Below are positions 25,655-34,337 of a DNA stretch of 60,879 nucleotides, piece by piece. The stretch spans positions 1 through 60,879 of IMG/VR virus record IMGVR_UViG_3300046000_009431, one strand, 5' to 3'. Position numbers and translations under genes: made by a program. Each line of letters starts with the position of its first letter. Position 1 is the first letter of the stretch. The notes beneath the pieces are model-generated. The model did not search any database and had not been told where the DNA came from. It saw only the letters and a list, made by a program, of their open reading frames with translations. The stretch comes from a virus.

Positions 25655-26095
25655 ATGATAAAACTTGACGCAATTATAGAATATTGGAAAACAGATAGTC
25701 AAATCGACGAATCTAAACCTCATCAAGAATTAGTAAATACTCCTCTTTTGCACGCGAAATATGTCGAGATTCTTTCTCAGCATAGACTCGCTGCACAGAA
25801 AGCAAAATTCGACCATGCAAAGATGAAGAAAATTCGTAGGGAGTATTACCTAGGAAATCTTGCAAAGGAAACCTTGGACGAGTATGGATGGGATCAGTTC
25901 GACTTAAAGATTGGCACTAAAGGTAACATTGACACTTATCTTGAAGCTGACGATTTTTTAATAAAAATTCTTGAAAAAAAAGCATACTATGAAGAATGTA
26001 TATACGTTTGTGAAGCTATCCTTAAAGAAATTAATAATAGAACTTGGCAACTCAGGGAATATATGACTTATGCCAGATTCCTAGCAGGAAATTAA
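25655..26095 (+). CDS. uvsY: Recombination mediator UvsY
   Basis: 146 residues (T4: 137). WKTDSQIDESKPHQELVNTP, KYVEILSQHRLAAQKAKFD and KKIRREYYLGNLAKETL match UvsY, which loads UvsX recombinase onto gp32-coated single strands. Directly followed by uvsW, spaced by one base, as in related phages. Confidence 0.94.
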   Translation: MIKLDAIIEYWKTDSQIDESKPHQELVNTPLLHAKYVEILSQHRLAAQKAKFDHAKMKKIRREYYLGNLAKETLDEYGWDQFDLKIGTKGNIDTYLEADDFLIKILEKKAYYEECIYVCEAILKEINNRTWQLREYMTYARFLAGN

Positions 26096-26096
26096 A

Positions 26097-27602
26097 ATGA
26101 TAATTGAAATCGAAAAACATAATGAAACTTATGCTATCCTTAAATGCGATAAGGGGATTGCGCAAGAATTAAGCGATTACTTTTCTTTCTTTGCTACTGG
26201 ATATAAATTTATGCCTAGTTTTAAATCGAGACTCTGGGATGGAAAAGTTCGTTTAGCAAAAATATTACCAAATGGAGATATGGAGTTTTTTATTGGTTTA
26301 ATCCCTCAATTAGAAGCATTCGCTAAAGATAGAGGTTATACTATAGAACACAATTATAAAGATAACTACGACCCAGTTACGGACACTGAGCTGCACAAAT
26401 TTATTACTACATTAAATATTCATTCTAATGGAAAGAAAATTGAAGTTAGAGATTATCAATTTAAAGGCGTTCTCGATTTTCTTAATGAAAAACGTTTAAT
26501 GTTATTATCCCCGACAAGTTCAGGTAAAAGTTGTATCCTTTATATTATTGTTAGATATTTGTTAGCACATAAAAGAAAGAAAGGTTTACTGTTGGTTCCA
26601 AACACATCATTATGCCATCAGCTTACATCAGATTTTGCTGATTATTCAAGCCATAATGGATGGGATGTAAATAAACATATTCATATGATATTTGCCGGTC
26701 AAGATAAAAATGCCGACAAACAACTATACATTAGCACGTGGCAATCATTATTTAATCATAAGAGCCGAACTTATTTTGACCAATTTGATTTTGTATTATG
26801 CGATGAAGCTCATTTAGCATCTGCAAATAGTTTAACAGGTATTGTACAAAAATGCATTAATGCTGATTATCGAGTTGGGGTTACTGGAACTCTAAATGGA
26901 CAAAAAATACATTCATTGCAATTAGAAAGTTTATTTGGTCAAGTTAGAAAAGTTATTACAACCAAACAATTAATGGATAACAAACAAGTTACGAAACTAA
27001 GCATTAAATGTATCGTACTAAAATATCCCGAGGAAACGTGTAAATTATCTAAAGGTTTAAAGTATCAACAAGAACTAGAATATTTAATTGCTAATGCTGG
27101 TAGAAATAAATTTATTAAGAATCTATCATTATCATTAAAAGGGAATACGTTATTATTATATCAATATGTTGAAAAACATGGAGATGTACTATATGACTTA
27201 ATTTCAAATTCAAAACATGCTGTTAATAAAAAGATATATTATATTCATGGTAATATTAAGGCTGAAGAAAGAGAAGAAATTAGAAAGGCAATGGAGACTG
27301 AACATAATGTAATTTTAATAGGTTCTGTTGGAACAGTGTCTACTGGAACTAATATTAAAAACCTACATAATATTATATTTGCTAGCCCTTCTAAATCTAG
27401 AATAAGAAACCTCCAAGCTATTGGTCGCGTTTTACGTTTAAATGAAAATAAAGATGAAGCAGTATTATATGACCTTGCTGATGATTTACGGTATAAAAAA
27501 CATCAAAACTATACTCTAACACATTTCCAAGAAAGAATCAAGATTTACAATGAAGAAAAATTTGATTATAAAATTATTAAAGTAGATATGGAAACATTAT
27601 GA
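26097..27602 (+). CDS. uvsW: Recombination helicase UvsW
   Basis: 501 residues (T4: about 500). SF2 helicase motifs: SPTSSGKS (Walker A), CDEAHLAS (motif II), VTGTL (motif III), STGTNIKN (motif V) and QAIGRVLRL (motif VI), with the N-terminal domain of UvsW (GYKFMPSFKSRLWDGKVRL). It unwinds R-loops and branched DNA and drives the shift from origin to recombination replication. Stop overlaps the next ATG (ATGA). Confidence 0.96.
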   Translation: MIIEIEKHNETYAILKCDKGIAQELSDYFSFFATGYKFMPSFKSRLWDGKVRLAKILPNGDMEFFIGLIPQLEAFAKDRGYTIEHNYKDNYDPVTDTELHKFITTLNIHSNGKKIEVRDYQFKGVLDFLNEKRLMLLSPTSSGKSCILYIIVRYLLAHKRKKGLLLVPNTSLCHQLTSDFADYSSHNGWDVNKHIHMIFAGQDKNADKQLYISTWQSLFNHKSRTYFDQFDFVLCDEAHLASANSLTGIVQKCINADYRVGVTGTLNGQKIHSLQLESLFGQVRKVITTKQLMDNKQVTKLSIKCIVLKYPEETCKLSKGLKYQQELEYLIANAGRNKFIKNLSLSLKGNTLLLYQYVEKHGDVLYDLISNSKHAVNKKIYYIHGNIKAEEREEIRKAMETEHNVILIGSVGTVSTGTNIKNLHNIIFASPSKSRIRNLQAIGRVLRLNENKDEAVLYDLADDLRYKKHQNYTLTHFQERIKIYNEEKFDYKIIKVDMETL

Positions 27603-27976
27603 CCGAAAAATTTGAAATTAAAATTGTTAGATTAAAAACTGGTGAAGACTTAATTGGATTTTATTATCAAGATAAAGAATCCAATACTGTAATAATAAAA
27701 TACCCAAAAACATTCTACCCTACTATTGATATCGAAAACGAAACTGAAGAAATTATTATGGTTGATTGGATGCCTTTAGAAGCATTTCCCCTTCAAGAAG
27801 CACCTATTCCAATGGATCACATTTTATTTGTTTCTTATTCATCTATAGAGTTTGGATATCGATATCTTGATGCAATATTGGAATATCTAGATCCCGAATC
27901 AACATTAGCTAAACAAATTAAAGAAACAATAATAGCTGAAACAGATATTCCGCCAGAAGGATATAGTATTCACTAA
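27599..27976 (+). CDS. Small Sm-like protein (paralogue of 41412-41735)
   Basis: 125 residues, coupled to uvsW by ATGA. The N-terminus FEIKIVRLKTGEDLIGFYY has the Sm1-like strand-loop-strand pattern (LxTGE followed by GxY), repeated in the protein at 41412. The acidic C-terminus is helical (YRYLDAILEYLDPESTLAKQ). Such small proteins are common in T4-like phages of aquatic bacteria. An RNA-binding Sm/Hfq role is an inference from the N-terminal pattern. Confidence 0.75.
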   Translation: MTEKFEIKIVRLKTGEDLIGFYYQDKESNTVIIKYPKTFYPTIDIENETEEIIMVDWMPLEAFPLQEAPIPMDHILFVSYSSIEFGYRYLDAILEYLDPESTLAKQIKETIIAETDIPPEGYSIH

Positions 27977-28110
27977 TTTAATCCTCTTCGAGGATCTGCT
28001 ACGCAGTAATTCTATTTTGAGACTTTAATGTTTATGGAACGAGCTTTAGCGAAGTTCCAAACAACACTTAGAGTATAATGTAACCTACAAATTTAATTTC
28101 GTCAAGCACT
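27977..28110 (-). ncRNA. Possible small RNA in the 270-base gap upstream of gp55
   Basis: The gap 27977-28246 contains no gene. On the minus strand a promoter (TTGACG 28100-28105, 17-base spacer, TACATT 28077-28082, with the AAAAGTGCTTGAC extension seen elsewhere) points into a segment that can fold into three hairpins: GGAAC/GTTCC (28037-28058), CTGC/GCAG (27997-28007) and ATCCTC/GAGGAT (27981-27995). No U-run terminator is visible and the transcript would run antisense to the end of the 27599 gene. Low certainty. Confidence 0.3.
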
Positions 28111-28181
28111 TTTTTTCAACTTATTATATTTTAACGAGAAATAGTTCTTGACGAAAATTAACCCTCCATAAGAAATAATTC

Positions 28182-28210
28182 TTGCTATTTTAGCTTTTTT
28201 ATAGTATAAT
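28182..28210 (+). promoter_or_regulatory. Host sigma70-type promoter for gp55
   Basis: TTGCTA (28182-28187), 17-base spacer, TATAAT (28205-28210). The -10 element lies in an 11-base palindrome AGTATAATACT (28203-28213). It precedes the late sigma factor by 36 bases. Confidence 0.75.
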
Positions 28211-28246
28211 ACTGTTAAATAACTGATAATACATGGAGTAATTGCT

Positions 28247-28912
28247 ATGAAAGAATTAAAATTTGATTTCGCCGATGTCCCAGATTTTACTGAAGAAATA
28301 CCTTCTTTATTAGAAGATCTTCCGGAAGAAAAACCCGTTGTTGCTAAAGTAAAAAGAAAAAAAGTTACTAGAGAATATATTAATAATGCTGATTTTTGCG
28401 CTGCTTTAGAGAAATATAAAGCTGATTGCGCTCTTGCTAAAGCTGAAGGGAAAATTAAACCTAGAATTCCAAATTATATTGGAGAATGTTTCGTTAAATT
28501 ATCAGAGGGATTAGCTCGTAGACCTAATTTCTTTGGGTATTCATATAAAGATGAAATGATTGCTGATGGAATTGAAAACTGTTTAATGTATTTTGAAAAT
28601 TTTGATTCAGCAAAAACTAAAAATCCCTTTGCTTATTTTACTCAGATTCTTTGGTGGTGTTTTGTTCGTAGGATCCAAAAAGAAAAAAAACAACAGTATA
28701 TAAAATATAAAGCAACAGAAAATTTCGGTATTCTTGATGAAGCTGAGTTATTGGAACTTGGTGAAGGTCAAATTAAACAAATTGAAGTTTATGATAATAT
28801 GTATGATTTTATTCAAAAATTTGAAGATACTGAATTCAAAAAAAGCACTAAAAGTCCTGTAGCGAAGAAAAAGAAAAAAGCTAAAGGGATTGAAACTTTC
28901 TTGGAGGATTAA
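28247..28912 (+). CDS. gp55: Late-transcription sigma factor gp55
   Basis: 221 residues (T4: 185). The core IPNYIGECFVKLSEGLARRP, DEMIADGIENCLMYFENFD and NPFAYFTQILWWCFVRRIQK is the sigma region-2-like part that binds host RNA polymerase and TATAAATA. The C-terminus after a Lys-rich linker reads KGIETFLED, fitting the clamp-binding tail through which gp45 activates late transcription. Starts the operon 55-47-46; the following ATG overlaps its stop. Confidence 0.94.
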   Translation: MKELKFDFADVPDFTEEIPSLLEDLPEEKPVVAKVKRKKVTREYINNADFCAALEKYKADCALAKAEGKIKPRIPNYIGECFVKLSEGLARRPNFFGYSYKDEMIADGIENCLMYFENFDSAKTKNPFAYFTQILWWCFVRRIQKEKKQQYIKYKATENFGILDEAELLELGEGQIKQIEVYDNMYDFIQKFEDTEFKKSTKSPVAKKKKKAKGIETFLED

Positions 28913-29976
28913 TGAGTAAAATTGTATTTTTAGGTGATACGCATTTTGGTTGTCGCGGGGATAGTCAACATTTTCATGAATTTTTTGATAAATTCTATAC
29001 TGATGTATTTTTTCCTTATTTAATTGCTAATAATGTTAAACACGTTATTCAATTAGGTGACATTTTTGATAGACGTAAATATTCTAACCATTATACTCTT
29101 GATGAAGCAAAAAGATATTTCTTTTCTAGATTTGATAAATTGGATATACAATTAACTACGCTATTAGGAAATCACGACCTCTTTTATAAAGAATCATTGA
29201 GTATTAGTAGTTCTGGGTTATTCTTAACACAATTTAAAAATGTAACTGTTGTAAAAGAACCAACTAAACTTCTTAATGGAATTTCTATTATTCCATGGAT
29301 TTGTAAAGAAAATTATCAAGAATGTTTGGATTTTATTAAACAAGATACTTCTACTGTTTGTGTTGGGCATTTTGAAATAGAAGGTTTTAAGATGTACCAA
29401 AGTAGTATCCTATCGGAGCATGGATTGTCCGCTAAGGCGTTTTCTAATTATGAAAGGGTATTATCCGGTCATTATCATCACGCGTCTAAGAGAGGGAATA
29501 TCGAGTACATAGGGACTCCTTATGAGATGACTTGGCAAGATTATGCCGATCCAAAAGGTTTTAGAGTTTTTGACTTAGAAACTAGGGAATTGGAAACTGT
29601 ACTTAATCCAAATTCAATTTTCTATAAGATGGATTATGATGATTCTGGATCTAGTGATGTCACTAATTCCAGTTATCTTGATAAAGAATTTTTATCTAAC
29701 GTAATTGGTAAATATGTTAAGATTCAAGTTAAGGCCAAAACTAATCCATATTTGTTTGATTTATTTGTCGATCAAGTTTATGCGAATAACCCTATAGATG
29801 TATCAATTACTGAAGATGTAGTTGATTTAGAAATTGATGAGGATGTTGATGAAACTGATGATACATTAACAATTACTTACAAATATATTGATAGTATTAA
29901 TCAACAAGAATTAGATAAAAACAAATTGAAGACTATGATGTCTAATTTATATACTGAAGCAATGGCGGTTGAATAA
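28912..29976 (+). CDS. gp47: Recombination endonuclease subunit gp47 (Mre11-like)
   Basis: 354 residues (T4: 339). Calcineurin-type metallophosphoesterase motifs: GDTHFGCRGD, QLGDIFDRR, GNHD, VGHFEIEGF and SGHYHH. With gp46 it forms the nuclease that resects ends for recombination-dependent replication. Overlaps gp55 and gp46 by TAATG junctions. Confidence 0.96.
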   Translation: MSKIVFLGDTHFGCRGDSQHFHEFFDKFYTDVFFPYLIANNVKHVIQLGDIFDRRKYSNHYTLDEAKRYFFSRFDKLDIQLTTLLGNHDLFYKESLSISSSGLFLTQFKNVTVVKEPTKLLNGISIIPWICKENYQECLDFIKQDTSTVCVGHFEIEGFKMYQSSILSEHGLSAKAFSNYERVLSGHYHHASKRGNIEYIGTPYEMTWQDYADPKGFRVFDLETRELETVLNPNSIFYKMDYDDSGSSDVTNSSYLDKEFLSNVIGKYVKIQVKAKTNPYLFDLFVDQVYANNPIDVSITEDVVDLEIDEDVDETDDTLTITYKYIDSINQQELDKNKLKTMMSNLYTEAMAVE

Positions 29977-31697
29977 TGGTAATTTTTGAAACAATCCGGT
30001 TTAAAAACTTTCTTTCCTATGGAAATAACTTTACTGAAATTGAATTAAATAAAGATAGAACTACTTTATCCACTGGAATTAACGGGCAAGGCAAATCAAC
30101 ATTTATTGATGCAATTACCTTTGCCCTTTATGGAAAACCTTTTAGAAAAATTAACAAAAGCGGTTTAATAAATTCAATTAATAAATCTGAATTGGTTACT
30201 GAAGTTGAGTTTTCTATTGGTCCAAACAAATATAAAATTATTCGTGGTATTAAACCAAATATTTTTGAAGTTTATTGTAATGGCGATTTAGTTCGCCAAG
30301 ACGCAAAAGTAAAAGATTATCAAGAACAATTAGAAAGATATATACTTAAAATGAGTTATAAATCTTTTACTCAAGTTGTTATTCTTGGCTCAGCTAGATA
30401 TACTCCTTTTATGCAGTTATCAGCTGGAGATAGACGCTCTGTTATTGAAGATTTGCTTGATATTCAGATTTTCTCTAACATGAACTCTATTGTTAAAGAT
30501 AAAGTATCTGGAATTAAAGAAACTGTTCAAGATTGTAAATTTAATATTGAATTATTTAAAGACAAAATAGAACTTCAAAAACAAAATATTAAACGTACCA
30601 ATCAAGTTTCTGATGAACTAATTCTTAGAAAAAAAGAATTAATTGCAAATACTTGTGTTGAGGTTGAAGATTTACAGCAAACTATCTCTGAGTTATTGTC
30701 TGAAAACGAACGACTGGGTCATGAAATTTCTGATATGGATGTCGTTGAAAAAAAGAAAAATAAATTATTATTAATTGAAGGTAAATTGCGCGATAATATA
30801 TCTAAGGTAGAAAAAGATAATACATTCTATCATTTAAATGATAATTGTCCAACATGTCGACAATCGATTGATTCTGCGTTTAAACAGGAAATTATTGAAA
30901 AAAATAGCACTAAATTAATAGAATTAGTTGATGGCGAAAAAAAATTATCTAAGGAATTAAAGGTTGCTACTGATAGATTAGTTGCTATATCCAAGATAAA
31001 CGCTAAAATTTTAAAGAATTCAAGTATTTTATCAGAGAAAAATTCAAATATTGTTTCTGCGCAAAAATATATAAAACTAGTTTCTAATGAAATTGATCAA
31101 CTAAAAGATTCATCAAATACCACTGATAATGGTTCAGATAAACTGCAAGAATTAATTGAATCATTAGATATTTATGTTGAAAAATATGAAGAATATATAA
31201 ATGAAAAAAGTTATTATGATTTTATTTCTGTTATGTTAAAAGATGGAGGAATTAAAACTCGTATAATTAAACAGTATCTTCCTATTTTAAACAAATATAT
31301 AAATCAGTATTTGGCTCAATTAGATTTCTTTGTTAATTTTAATATTAATGAAAATTTTGAAGAAGTAATTAAATCGCGTCATAGAGATGAATTTACTTAT
31401 GCTAATTTTTCTGAGGGTGAAAAAACTCGATTAGATTTAGCTATTTTGTTTTCGTTTAGACAGCTGGCTAGATTAAAAAATTCAGTTAATACTAATCTAT
31501 TAATTTTAGATGAGATTATGGACGGCAGCCTCGATACTGGGGGTACTGATGTTTTTATGAATTTATTATCATCAGTTGATAAAAGTACAAATATATTTGT
31601 TATTAGTCATAAGTCTGATCAAGTATCAGATAAATTCGATACTGTATTAAAGTTCGAAAAAATAAAAAACTTTTCAAAGATGAAGGTTATACAATGA
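29976..31697 (+). CDS. gp46: Recombination endonuclease subunit gp46 (Rad50-like SMC ATPase)
   Basis: 573 residues (T4: 560). Walker A GINGQGKST (about 34-42), paired coiled coils around a zinc hook CPTCRQ (about residue 290), ABC signature NFSEGEKTRLDLA and Walker B NLLILDEIMDG. It drives gp47 in end processing. The next gene overlaps its last codon. Confidence 0.96.
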   Translation: MVIFETIRFKNFLSYGNNFTEIELNKDRTTLSTGINGQGKSTFIDAITFALYGKPFRKINKSGLINSINKSELVTEVEFSIGPNKYKIIRGIKPNIFEVYCNGDLVRQDAKVKDYQEQLERYILKMSYKSFTQVVILGSARYTPFMQLSAGDRRSVIEDLLDIQIFSNMNSIVKDKVSGIKETVQDCKFNIELFKDKIELQKQNIKRTNQVSDELILRKKELIANTCVEVEDLQQTISELLSENERLGHEISDMDVVEKKKNKLLLIEGKLRDNISKVEKDNTFYHLNDNCPTCRQSIDSAFKQEIIEKNSTKLIELVDGEKKLSKELKVATDRLVAISKINAKILKNSSILSEKNSNIVSAQKYIKLVSNEIDQLKDSSNTTDNGSDKLQELIESLDIYVEKYEEYINEKSYYDFISVMLKDGGIKTRIIKQYLPILNKYINQYLAQLDFFVNFNINENFEEVIKSRHRDEFTYANFSEGEKTRLDLAILFSFRQLARLKNSVNTNLLILDEIMDGSLDTGGTDVFMNLLSSVDKSTNIFVISHKSDQVSDKFDTVLKFEKIKNFSKMKVIQ

Positions 31698-32305
31698 GCG
31701 AGTTTATATATAATACTGCTGATGTAGTTTCTCAGGCTGCAGCAGTGCCTGAACCTCAATTTCTTGGTTATGAATTATGTGATCAAAAAGATCCAGTTTT
31801 AACTACAAAGTTAAAACACTTCGATTTTACCAATACTGAATTAAATTCTAGCGAAATTGCTTCAAAGTTAATTGCAACATGTAAATTCCATAAAGTATAT
31901 GGAATTGCTGCAAATCAATGCGGATTAGAACACAAAGTATTAGTTGCTGGCGCTGAGGATAATTTTGTTGCATTTTTTAACCCTATTGTTATTGAATCGC
32001 ATGGCGAAATTTTATTAGAAGAATCTGATTTAAGTAATATGGGTTTATTAATTGCAGTTAAACGCCCTACTACAGTTATTGTTTCATATCAAGATTTCGA
32101 AGGAAATGAAAAGATGACTAGGTTCGATGGTTTAACTTCAAGAATTATTCAACAAGGAATAGATAGATTAAATGGAATTGATTTTAAAACTAAAGTTTCT
32201 AAATTTGTTTTAGAACGAGCTGAAACTGCTCTAAATAAAAAAATTAAGAAATTCATAAAGAGTCACATAATTACGAAAAAGAGAGGTAAAAATGGCAAGA
32301 AGTAA
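31694..32305 (+). CDS. Peptide deformylase homologue lacking metal ligands
   Basis: 203 residues. Motif 1 GIAANQCGLEHKVLVAG (70-86) is intact and identifies the deformylase fold. Motif 2, normally EGCLS, reads EESDLS (109-114) with no Cys ligand. Motif 3, normally QHExDHLxG, reads QQGIDRLNG (153-161): both His ligands and the catalytic Glu are gone. The enzyme should not bind Fe/Zn or deformylate. The gene is otherwise intact and in an operon, so a non-enzymatic role, such as binding nascent N-termini, is possible. The basic C-terminal tail (KKIKKF...KKRGKNGKK) is extra. Confidence 0.85.
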   Translation: MSEFIYNTADVVSQAAAVPEPQFLGYELCDQKDPVLTTKLKHFDFTNTELNSSEIASKLIATCKFHKVYGIAANQCGLEHKVLVAGAEDNFVAFFNPIVIESHGEILLEESDLSNMGLLIAVKRPTTVIVSYQDFEGNEKMTRFDGLTSRIIQQGIDRLNGIDFKTKVSKFVLERAETALNKKIKKFIKSHIITKKRGKNGKK

Positions 32306-32594
32306 ATGTCGTACATGCGTAACTATTTCTACTATTTGGAAATTAAGTAAAATACATTTTAGGCATTTTATAGAAGATATTCGAGCATTTAATGAAGTTC
32401 AAGAATATTCATGTAAAATTCATTATTATGAAGATATGACAAAAGTAAGTTTAATTCCTGAAATTGAAGCAATTAAAAAGGTACGAGAAACTGCTGCATC
32501 TAAATATAATTCCGAGATTACCGAAAAGATATTCGCAATACCAGAAGATATACAAAATAAAATTAACGAACAAATTTTAAAAGAGACTACTTAA
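32292..32594 (+). CDS. Hypothetical protein (100 aa)
   Basis: ATG overlaps the end of the deformylase homologue. It contains KCRTC near the N-terminus, aromatic/His-rich segments (HFRHFIEDIRAF), and a helical C-terminal half. No family recognised. Encoded between the deformylase homologue and a glycosyltransferase in a tightly packed operon. Confidence 0.7.
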   Translation: MARSKCRTCVTISTIWKLSKIHFRHFIEDIRAFNEVQEYSCKIHYYEDMTKVSLIPEIEAIKKVRETAASKYNSEITEKIFAIPEDIQNKINEQILKETT

Positions 32595-32597
32595 ATT

Positions 32598-33392
32598 ATG
32601 GAAATTAAATTATCAAAAGAAAATCTAGAAGGCAAAAAACTATTTGTTGCTACTCCAATGTATGGCGGTAGTTGTCTTGGTGCTTATATGAAGTCTTGTT
32701 TAGACTTACAAATGGCCGGATTACAATATGGATTGGAAATTAAATTCTCGTTCTTATTTAATGAAAGTTTAATTCAGCGAGCAAGAAATTATTTGGTTGA
32801 TGAATTTTTACGTTCTGATTGTTCTCATATGATGTTTATTGATGCTGATATTGGTTTTAATGCAATGGATGTTATTGCCATGTTAGTATTAGATAAAGAT
32901 ATTATTGGCGCTCCGTACCCAAAGAAAACTATTAAATGGGAAAATATTAAAAAGGCAATTATTAAAAATCCTAATATTTCGACTGGAGAATTAGAGAGAT
33001 TAGGTGGAGATATTGTATTTAATCCTGTTGCTGGAACTAAACAGTTTAATGTTACTGAGCCATTACAAGTTCTTGAGATTGGAACTGGTATGATGATGAT
33101 TCGTAAAGATGTTCTATCTAAATTTAAAGAAGCGTTTCCGCAATATGAATATACGCCCGATCATGTTGGAACTCAACATTTTGGTGGTGATAGAAAAATT
33201 CATTCGTATTTTAACGTTGAAATTGATGAAGAATCTAATCGCGTATTAAGCGAAGATTATCACTTCTGTCAACAATGTAGAAAAATCGGAATTGAAGTTT
33301 GGATGGCGCCATGGGTTAACTGTTTACATGTCGGAAGCTATCAGTTCCAAGGTAATTTACCAGCTGTAGCAAATTATCTCGGCGAACTGTAA
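32598..33392 (+). CDS. GT-A glycosyltransferase-like protein
   Basis: 264 residues. KKLFVATPMYGGSCLGAY, then IQRARNYLVDEFLRSDCSHM, and MFIDADIGFN with a DxD motif mark a GT-A fold close to Anp1/GT2-type phage proteins. EDYHFCQQCRKIGIEVWMAP near the C-terminus contains the usual acceptor-site acidic residue. The acceptor (DNA, LPS or protein) is unknown. It ends the 55-47-46 operon. Confidence 0.8.
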   Translation: MEIKLSKENLEGKKLFVATPMYGGSCLGAYMKSCLDLQMAGLQYGLEIKFSFLFNESLIQRARNYLVDEFLRSDCSHMMFIDADIGFNAMDVIAMLVLDKDIIGAPYPKKTIKWENIKKAIIKNPNISTGELERLGGDIVFNPVAGTKQFNVTEPLQVLEIGTGMMMIRKDVLSKFKEAFPQYEYTPDHVGTQHFGGDRKIHSYFNVEIDEESNRVLSEDYHFCQQCRKIGIEVWMAPWVNCLHVGSYQFQGNLPAVANYLGEL

Positions 33393-33410
33393 AATAATTT
33401 AAAAAAGTGC

Positions 33411-33439
33411 TTGACTTTATAGAGGTGTTAATATATAAT
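33411..33439 (+). promoter_or_regulatory. Host sigma70-type promoter for the tRNA region
   Basis: TTGACT (33411-33416), 17-base spacer, TATAAT (33434-33439), preceded by AAAAAAGTGC. An inverted repeat TAGAGGT (33420-33426)/ACCTCTA (33440-33446) brackets the -10 element and could be an operator. Confidence 0.8.
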
Positions 33440-33512
33440 ACCTCTATACTAAAAAAGTTAGAAATAATTTTAAAAAAGTTGTAAAAATTGACTAAATAGA
33501 ATAAAGTATTTT

Positions 33513-33520
33513 TATAAATA
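33513..33520 (+). promoter_or_regulatory. T4-type late promoter (TATAAATA) before the tRNA genes
   Basis: Perfect TATAAATA 21 bases before the first tRNA. With the upstream host-type promoter it would allow tRNA expression early and late. Confidence 0.6.
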
Positions 33521-33541
33521 GGTACTTTACCAAGAATATTT

Positions 33542-33616
33542 GCCTTTTTAGTATAATGGCTATTACAGTTGACTTGTAATCTTCAGATCTCAGTTCGATT
33601 CTGGGAAGAGGCTCCA
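33542..33616 (+). tRNA. tRNA-Thr(TGT), weak anticodon stem
   Basis: Acceptor GCCTTTT/AAGAGGC, T-arm CTCAG-TTCGATT-CTGGG and loop CTTGTAA giving anticodon TGT. TCCA follows (encoded CCA). The anticodon stem GTTGA/TCTTC has two T-T mismatches (positions 28-42 and 29-41), so function may be impaired or depend on modification. Confidence 0.7.
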
Positions 33617-33624
33617 AATTATTA

Positions 33625-33701
33625 CTCCCATTAGCTCAGTCTGGTAGAGCGATCCGTTTGGGGCGGATAGGTCGGCAGTTCGAATCTGTCATGGGAGACC
33701 A
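33625..33701 (+). tRNA. tRNA-Pro(TGG)
   Basis: Acceptor CTCCCAT/ATGGGAG, anticodon stem ATCCG/CGGAT with loop TTTGGGG (anticodon TGG), T-arm with TTCGAAT, encoded CCA. Confidence 0.93.
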
Positions 33702-33723
33702 AATGTTTATTGAGAATTATATT

Positions 33724-34335
33724 ATGATTATAGGTTTACTTGGTTTTATTGGTTCCGGAAAAGGAACTGCTGGCGATATTTTAGTAGAAAATGATTTTAC
33801 TGCTTTATCCTTTGCTGGTTCGTTAAAGGATGCAGTATCTTCTATTTTTGGTTGGGATAGAGCTCTATTAGAAGGTGATACTGAAGAATCGCGAGTTTTT
33901 CGTGAAACTGTTGATAATTTTTGGTCAGTTAAATTTGGTAAATCTATAACGCCTAGATATATTTTACAGTATTTTGGTACAGAAGTTTGTAGAAATAATT
34001 TACTTGATAGTATTTGGGTTGATTCTCTAGAAAGAAAAATTCAACAGTATGATAATGTAGTTATTACTGATGTTAGATTTAAAAATGAAATTAGTTTTTT
34101 AAGGTCTATTGGGGCTAAATTTATACATATTGACAGAAAAGAAACGCGACCTGAATGGTATGGATTTCTTGACTCAGTAGATAGACCTGTATTTGTAGCT
34201 TATGCTGAAGCTAGAGATATTCATAAATCTGAATATGAATGGTATAGTAATCCTCATATTGACTATATAATTCAAAATAATGGAACTCTACAAGAATTAG
34301 AGCTAAAAATATTAGATGTAATTGTAAATAATTAA
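33724..34335 (+). CDS. gp1: Deoxynucleoside monophosphate kinase (T4 gp1-like)
   Basis: 203 residues from ATG 33724; this start puts the P-loop GFIGSGKGT near residue 7 as in the family. ATG 33703 is possible, while a frame opening inside the Pro tRNA is not credible. TPRYILQYFGTEVCRNNLL, WVDSLERKI and VITDVRFKNE match T4 gp1-type dNMP kinases, which phosphorylate dNMPs for phage DNA synthesis. Embedded among the tRNA genes. Confidence 0.88.
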   Translation: MIIGLLGFIGSGKGTAGDILVENDFTALSFAGSLKDAVSSIFGWDRALLEGDTEESRVFRETVDNFWSVKFGKSITPRYILQYFGTEVCRNNLLDSIWVDSLERKIQQYDNVVITDVRFKNEISFLRSIGAKFIHIDRKETRPEWYGFLDSVDRPVFVAYAEARDIHKSEYEWYSNPHIDYIIQNNGTLQELELKILDVIVNN

Positions 34336-34337
34336 AT

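Noticed and set aside
33658-33702. TTG start of the dNMP kinase inside the Pro tRNA
   Set aside because: The P-loop starts seven residues after ATG 33724 as in the family; translation through a tRNA is unlikely.
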